From JANWXD01 sp037446115 (lineage in GTDB: Bacteria; Acidobacteriota; Terriglobia; Bryobacterales; Bryobacteraceae): a stretch of 64,000 nucleotides of DNA. Below, piece by piece: positions 60,409 through 64,000 of this stretch. How positions within the stretch are numbered: position 1 is the stretch's first letter; every line of letters begins with the position of its first letter. The stretch lies in NCBI GenBank assembly GCA_037446115.1, contig JBBIJF010000003.1, positions 159,965-223,964 of the forward strand, given 5' to 3'. Below the pieces are notes generated by a model. The model was given only the letters and a program-made list of their open reading frames with translations. It was not told the DNA's origin and did not search any database. The translations under genes were made by a program, and so were the position numbers.

Positions 60409-62245
60409 GGAGTGCATTGAGCAGGTGGTTGCGGCCCTCGAGCCGCCCCCGCGGCAGACGGTCTCCGAGTGGGCCGATCAAAACCGCTGGTTGTCCTCGG
60501 AGGCCTCGGCCGAACCTGGCCCTTGGCGCACCGAGCGGGCGCCATACCAGCGGGCCATCTTGGACGCGTTGGGCCCCAACAGCCCTTACGAGCGCGTGGT
60601 CATGATGGCGGCCAGCCAGACGGGAAAGAGTGAATGTTTACTCTGCCTGGTTGGTTATGTCATCGACCGCGATCCGGGGCCGATGCTGGTGGTGCTGCCG
60701 CGGGTCGAAGACGGCGAGGCCTGGAGCAAGGACCGGCTGGCGCCGATGCTGCGCCATACGCCGTGCTTGAGGGGCAAGGTGGCCGACGTCCGAACCCGGG
60801 ATTCGAACAATCGCATCCTGCACAAGCAGTTTCAAGGCGGCTCGATTACGATTGCCGGCGCGAACTCACCGGCCGGGCTGGCCATGCGCCCGATCCGCTA
60901 CGTGCTGCTCGACGAGGTGGACCGCTATCCGGCCTCGGCGGGAACGGAGGGTGATCCGGTGGCCCTGGCCATCAAGCGCTCGGCCACCTGGTGGAACCGT
61001 AAGATCCTGCTGGTTTCAACGCCCACCGTCAAGGGCGCCAGCCGCATCGAGAGCTGGTGGCTGCGCAGCAATCAATCGAGTTACTGGGTGCCGTGCCCGG
61101 CGTGCGGCGCCTCCCAGGTGCTCGTCTGGCCGAACCTCGAGTGGCCCGAGGGGCGACCGGAAGAGGCGCAGTACCGTTGCGCACACTGTGGCGTGTTGAT
61201 TCCGCCGCACCGCAAGGCGTGGATGCTGGCGCACGGGGAGTGGCGGGCGGCGAACCCGAAGTCCAAGATCGCCGGGTTCTGGATCAGCCAGCTCTACTCG
61301 CCGTGGAAGGAGTGGCCGGAGACGGCGGCCGAGTTTCTGGAGGCCAAGCACGGCGGGCCGGAGATGCTGCGTGCCTTCATCAACACCGCGCTCGGTGAGC
61401 TCTGGGATGACGAGGCCGAGACCAGCGTCGAGGTGGCGACGCTGCTCGAGCGGCGCGAGTCTTTCGGAGCCCACCTTCCGGCCGGTGTGGCCGTGCTGAC
61501 CGCCGGGGTGGATCTTCAGGTAGATCGGGCCGAGGTGGAGCTGGTGGGCTGGGGACGCGGCGAGGAGTCGTGGTCGATCGAGTACCGCGTGTTTCCGGGC
61601 GATCCCAGCGCGCCGGATCTGTGGCGCGCGCTCGATGAGTACCTCAAGCGAGAGTGGCTGCACGAGTACGGCATTAAGGTGCCGGTGGCTGCCTGCGCGA
61701 TCGACTCGGGCTTCCACACCCAGGCGGTGTATGACTTTTGTCGCACGCGCTACCACCGGCGGATCTTCGCCATCAAGGGCAAGAGCGGCCCGCTGCCGGT
61801 CTGGCCGAAGCGGCCGAGCCGCAGCGCGCTGGGCCGAACGCCGCTGTGGATCGTGGGCGTGGATAGTGCGAAGAGCGTGATTTACAGCCGGCTCAAGATC
61901 GAGCAGCCTGGGCCGGGCTGCGCGCACTTTCCTCGGGAGCGCAGCGAGGAGTTCTTCGAGCAGTTGCTCTCGGAGGCGTTGGTTACGTCGTACTCCCGCG
62001 GCGTACCGGTGCGGGAGTGGCGGCGCAAGAAGGGGGTGCGCGGCGAGGCGCTGGATGCGCGGGTGTACGCCTACGCGGCGCTGTGCGGACTGGTGTCGAT
62101 GGGCCTGCGGCTGGATGCCGAGGCCGACCGGATCGCGGCGCTTGCGCCGGCGGCGGAGGGCGAGGAGCAGATGGCGGCGCCCGCGGCAGCGGTGCGCAAG
62201 GTGCTGCGCAGCCGCTGGCTGGAGTCCGGAACGCGCAGCCTGTAA
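60383..62245 (+). CDS. Phage terminase large subunit (GpA family)
   Basis: A 620-residue DNA-packaging motor. WADQNRWLSSEASAEPGPWR and ERAPYQRAILDAL open the ATPase domain; Walker A is AASQTGKSE (Gly81-Lys82-Ser83); Walker B is YVLLDEVDRYP. A zinc-ribbon insert (CPACGAS and CAHCGVLIPP, ~235-275) is typical of the lambda GpA type. The nuclease domain (~370-560) includes LTAGVDLQVDRAEVE and CAIDSGFHTQAVYDF. It cuts concatemeric genomes and drives them into proheads. Length is close to lambda GpA (641). Confidence 0.95.
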   Translation: MTSATGVLEECIEQVVAALEPPPRQTVSEWADQNRWLSSEASAEPGPWRTERAPYQRAILDALGPNSPYERVVMMAASQTGKSECLLCLVGYVIDRDPGPMLVVLPRVEDGEAWSKDRLAPMLRHTPCLRGKVADVRTRDSNNRILHKQFQGGSITIAGANSPAGLAMRPIRYVLLDEVDRYPASAGTEGDPVALAIKRSATWWNRKILLVSTPTVKGASRIESWWLRSNQSSYWVPCPACGASQVLVWPNLEWPEGRPEEAQYRCAHCGVLIPPHRKAWMLAHGEWRAANPKSKIAGFWISQLYSPWKEWPETAAEFLEAKHGGPEMLRAFINTALGELWDDEAETSVEVATLLERRESFGAHLPAGVAVLTAGVDLQVDRAEVELVGWGRGEESWSIEYRVFPGDPSAPDLWRALDEYLKREWLHEYGIKVPVAACAIDSGFHTQAVYDFCRTRYHRRIFAIKGKSGPLPVWPKRPSRSALGRTPLWIVGVDSAKSVIYSRLKIEQPGPGCAHFPRERSEEFFEQLLSEALVTSYSRGVPVREWRRKKGVRGEALDARVYAYAALCGLVSMGLRLDAEADRIAALAPAAEGEEQMAAPAAAVRKVLRSRWLESGTRSL

Positions 62246-62255
62246 GAGGGTCGCC

Positions 62256-62618
62256 GTGGAAAACCGCGAGTTTCTTCAAGCACGCTCGTTCGGCAAGATT
62301 GCCGTCGCGATGCCGGGCACGCCTGTGCCCATCACGACGGACACGAATCTGCGCGTGGCCAAGCTGCGATTCGCCGTGGTCGTGGGTGAGACCGGGCGCG
62401 TGTTCCTGGGCGTGGCCGGCATGAACAAAGCCACCGGCGCCGGGGTGATCAAGGAGTTCTGGCCTACGGGCGCTGGGGGCGGGATTGCCGACGAGTTGGT
62501 TCTGGAGTCGCCCGCCGGTGACCTGCTGCGGCCCGCCGACTACTACGTGGACGCCAACAACGCGGGCGAGGGGCTGATCGTTGCCTACTGGGTCTGGGTC
62601 CCGCACTGGGCCTCATGA
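62256..62618 (+). CDS. Phage structural-module protein, unrecognised
   Basis: A 120-residue, beta-rich protein starting at GTG 62256 (AGAGG upstream): FGKIAVAMPGTPVPITTDTN, VFLGVAGMNKATGAGVIKEF. Position between the terminase and the rest of the head genes suggests a head-completion or decoration role, which is not shown. Four-base overlap with the next gene. Confidence 0.55.
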   Translation: MENREFLQARSFGKIAVAMPGTPVPITTDTNLRVAKLRFAVVVGETGRVFLGVAGMNKATGAGVIKEFWPTGAGGGIADELVLESPAGDLLRPADYYVDANNAGEGLIVAYWVWVPHWAS

Positions 62619-62884
62619 TTCGCGAACTACGGATCTACCTGCGGCTGCGGCCGCTGGTGGAACGATTCAAGGAGCTTAGCAAGATGAAGTTCTCTGTCAA
62701 CGTTGCGATTCAGATGCTGGCGCTGGTGGCGCAGGGCATCAATGCTACCGAGGAGCTGCTGCCTGGGCGCGGCAAGTTCTGGGCCATGGTGGTGCTGTCG
62801 GCGGTGCAAGGCGTGACCGCTGTGCTGGCCCACTTCGCCAACCCGGACGGCACGCCGGCCCAGGCGCCCTACGTCAAGAAGTGA
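62615..62884 (+). CDS. Small phage protein with hydrophobic helices
   Basis: An 89-residue protein: basic N-terminal helix (IYLRLRPLVERFKELSKMKF), then two moderately hydrophobic helices (VNVAIQMLALVAQGINATEE and WAMVVLSAVQGVTAVLAHFA). Could be a small membrane protein; a holin role is possible but unusual beside a terminase. ATGA overlap upstream, GTGA overlap downstream. Confidence 0.55.
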   Translation: MIRELRIYLRLRPLVERFKELSKMKFSVNVAIQMLALVAQGINATEELLPGRGKFWAMVVLSAVQGVTAVLAHFANPDGTPAQAPYVKK

Positions 62885-64000
62885 AGCTGGATCTCCAGAT
62901 CGAACGCTGGCCGGTGGAGCGGCTGATCCCGTTCGCCCGCAATCCGCGCACGCACACCGACGAGCAGGTGGCGCAGATTGCGGCGTCGATCGTGGAGTTT
63001 GGCTGGACAAATCCAGTTCTGGTCGGCGCCGATGGCGTGATCATCGCCGGCCACGCGCGCGTCCTGGCCGCTCGCAAGCTGGGCCTTCAGGAAGTGCCGG
63101 TCATCGTGCTCGATCACCTGACGGAGGCGCAGCGGCGCGCCCTGGTGATTGCCGACAATAAGCTGGCGCTGAACGCCGGCTGGGACGAGGAGCTGCTGCG
63201 CGGGCTGCTCAGTGAGCTGCGTGAGGAGGAGTTCGACGTCGAGCTGGTCGGCTTCTCGGACGAAGAGCTCAATGCCCTGCTGGCGGAGGTGCCCGCGCTT
63301 GCCGAAGGCCTCACCGACGAGGACGCCGTGCCCGAGCCGCTCGAGGAGCCGGTCTCGCGGCGCGGGGATCTGTGGATCCTGGGCAACCACCGGCTGCTGT
63401 GCGGGGACTCGGCCGTGAAGGAAGACGTCGATCGGTTGGTCGAAGGCGGGCCGGTCGATCTGGTCAACACCGATCCGCCCTACAACGTGCGGGTGGAGCC
63501 GCGCTCGAACAACGCCATCGCGGCCGGGTTGTCTTCGTTCGGCGGCCTTCAGCATCACCAGAGCTTCGACCTGCACCGGGGCGTTTCGAAGGCCCGGCGC
63601 ACTACCCGGAAGCTGCGGCCCAAAGACCGGGCACTCGAAAACGACTTCCTGAAGGAAGCCGACTACGACGTCCTGCTGCGGCAGTGGTTCGGCAACCTGG
63701 CGGCGGTGCTCAAGCCTGGCGGAGCCTTCTACATCTGGGGCGGCTATGCCAACTGCGCCAACTATCCGCCGGCGCTGGCCGACTGTGGGCTGTACTTCTC
63801 GCAGGCCATCATCTGGGTCAAGGAACACCCCGTGCTGACGCGCAAGGATTTCATGGGGAACCATGAGTGGTGCTTCTATGGCTGGCGCGAAGGGGCGGCC
63901 CACTGGTTCAACCCGGAGATCAAGAACGCCACCGACGTGTGGAGTGTCAAGAAGGTCAACCCGGCGGCGATGGTGCACCTGACCGAGAAGCCGGTGGAGC
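62881..64000 (+). CDS. ParB-domain DNA methylase, 3' end cut by window
   Basis: The frame starts at GTG 62881 (overlapping the previous stop) and stays open to the window end (>373 residues). Residues ~8-110 are a ParB-like domain (LIPFARNPRTHTDEQVAQIA, then GVIIAGHARVLAARKLGLQE). DNA methylase motif IV, NTDPPYNVRVEP, lies near 197-208, with FYIWGGYANCANYP and the start of motif I-type C-terminal sequence beyond the edge (DPPY before FxGxG: beta-class order). Such fused methylases are common in phage packaging regions and modify the packaged genome. Confidence 0.88.
   Translation, partial: MKLDLQIERWPVERLIPFARNPRTHTDEQVAQIAASIVEFGWTNPVLVGADGVIIAGHARVLAARKLGLQEVPVIVLDHLTEAQRRALVIADNKLALNAGWDEELLRGLLSELREEEFDVELVGFSDEELNALLAEVPALAEGLTDEDAVPEPLEEPVSRRGDLWILGNHRLLCGDSAVKEDVDRLVEGGPVDLVNTDPPYNVRVEPRSNNAIAAGLSSFGGLQHHQSFDLHRGVSKARRTTRKLRPKDRALENDFLKEADYDVLLRQWFGNLAAVLKPGGAFYIWGGYANCANYPPALADCGLYFSQAIIWVKEHPVLTRKDFMGNHEWCFYGWREGAAHWFNPEIKNATDVWSVKKVNPAAMVHLTEKPVE

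Noticed and set aside
34770..64000. Right attachment site as a repeat of the tRNA 3' end
   Set aside because: No second copy of the T-arm/acceptor sequence was seen before the window ends.

Overview
The window reads as a GC-rich Acidobacteriota chromosome, most likely Bryobacterales/Solibacteres. The best clue is the secreted xylanase at 25.1-27.6 kb, which ends in the TIGR03437-type domain (NAASF motif) that is abundant in Solibacter-like genomes. Sulfatases, a Tat-exported penicillin acylase-type neighbourhood and many secreted repeat proteins fit the same picture. This placement is inferred from gene content, not from a marker-gene comparison.

From 1 to about 34.8 kb the DNA is ordinary host chromosome. 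It holds two envelope proteins (one cut by the window edge); a convergent AI-2E transporter/HupE-like pair; an acyl-CoA catabolic operon (carboxyltransferase, split AtuA, enoyl-CoA hydratase) followed by an ABC exporter pair and a penicillin acylase; an ECF sigma factor with a membrane partner, framed by a ~110 bp direct repeat; a Tat-exported aminotransferase; and a methyltransferase. The conserved translation block rplM-rpsI-rpsB-tsf-pyrH-frr follows on the minus strand. After it come a dehydrogenase, two sulfatase-family proteins, a degenerate GGDEF protein, a GH10 xylanase, a THEP1 NTPase, a large FG-GAP/Ig repeat protein, an EAL-HDOD protein, a nuclease-fold hydrolase, a dipeptidase and tRNA-Asn.

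Immediately after tRNA-Asn(GTT), at about 34.8 kb, the content changes to a prophage or phage-like element that runs past the right end of the window. Its left end carries a DUF2924/large serine recombinase cassette. Its right part (49.7-64 kb) is a tightly overlapping phage operon: an AlpA-like regulator, a sigma-like factor, a ParB-like protein, an SNF2-type helicase, a primase/DUF3987 protein, an AT-rich candidate origin, a VRR-NUC nuclease, terminase small and large subunits, and a ParB-domain DNA methylase cut by the window end.

Between these two parts (37.7-49.6 kb) sits cargo with visibly different codon use. The centre is a four-gene operon behind a small XRE regulator: a 1173-residue N6-adenine methylase with a nuclease-like N-terminus, a NurA-like nuclease, a HerA-like translocase ATPase with a variant P-loop, and a second DNA methylase. 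I do not recognise this combination as a named system. I propose it as a modification-dependent anti-phage defence system in which HerA-NurA is the restriction arm. A HEPN-motif protein with a TBP-like domain, and an unrecognised two-gene pair behind a strong promoter and a structured leader, lie next to it and may be further defence genes.
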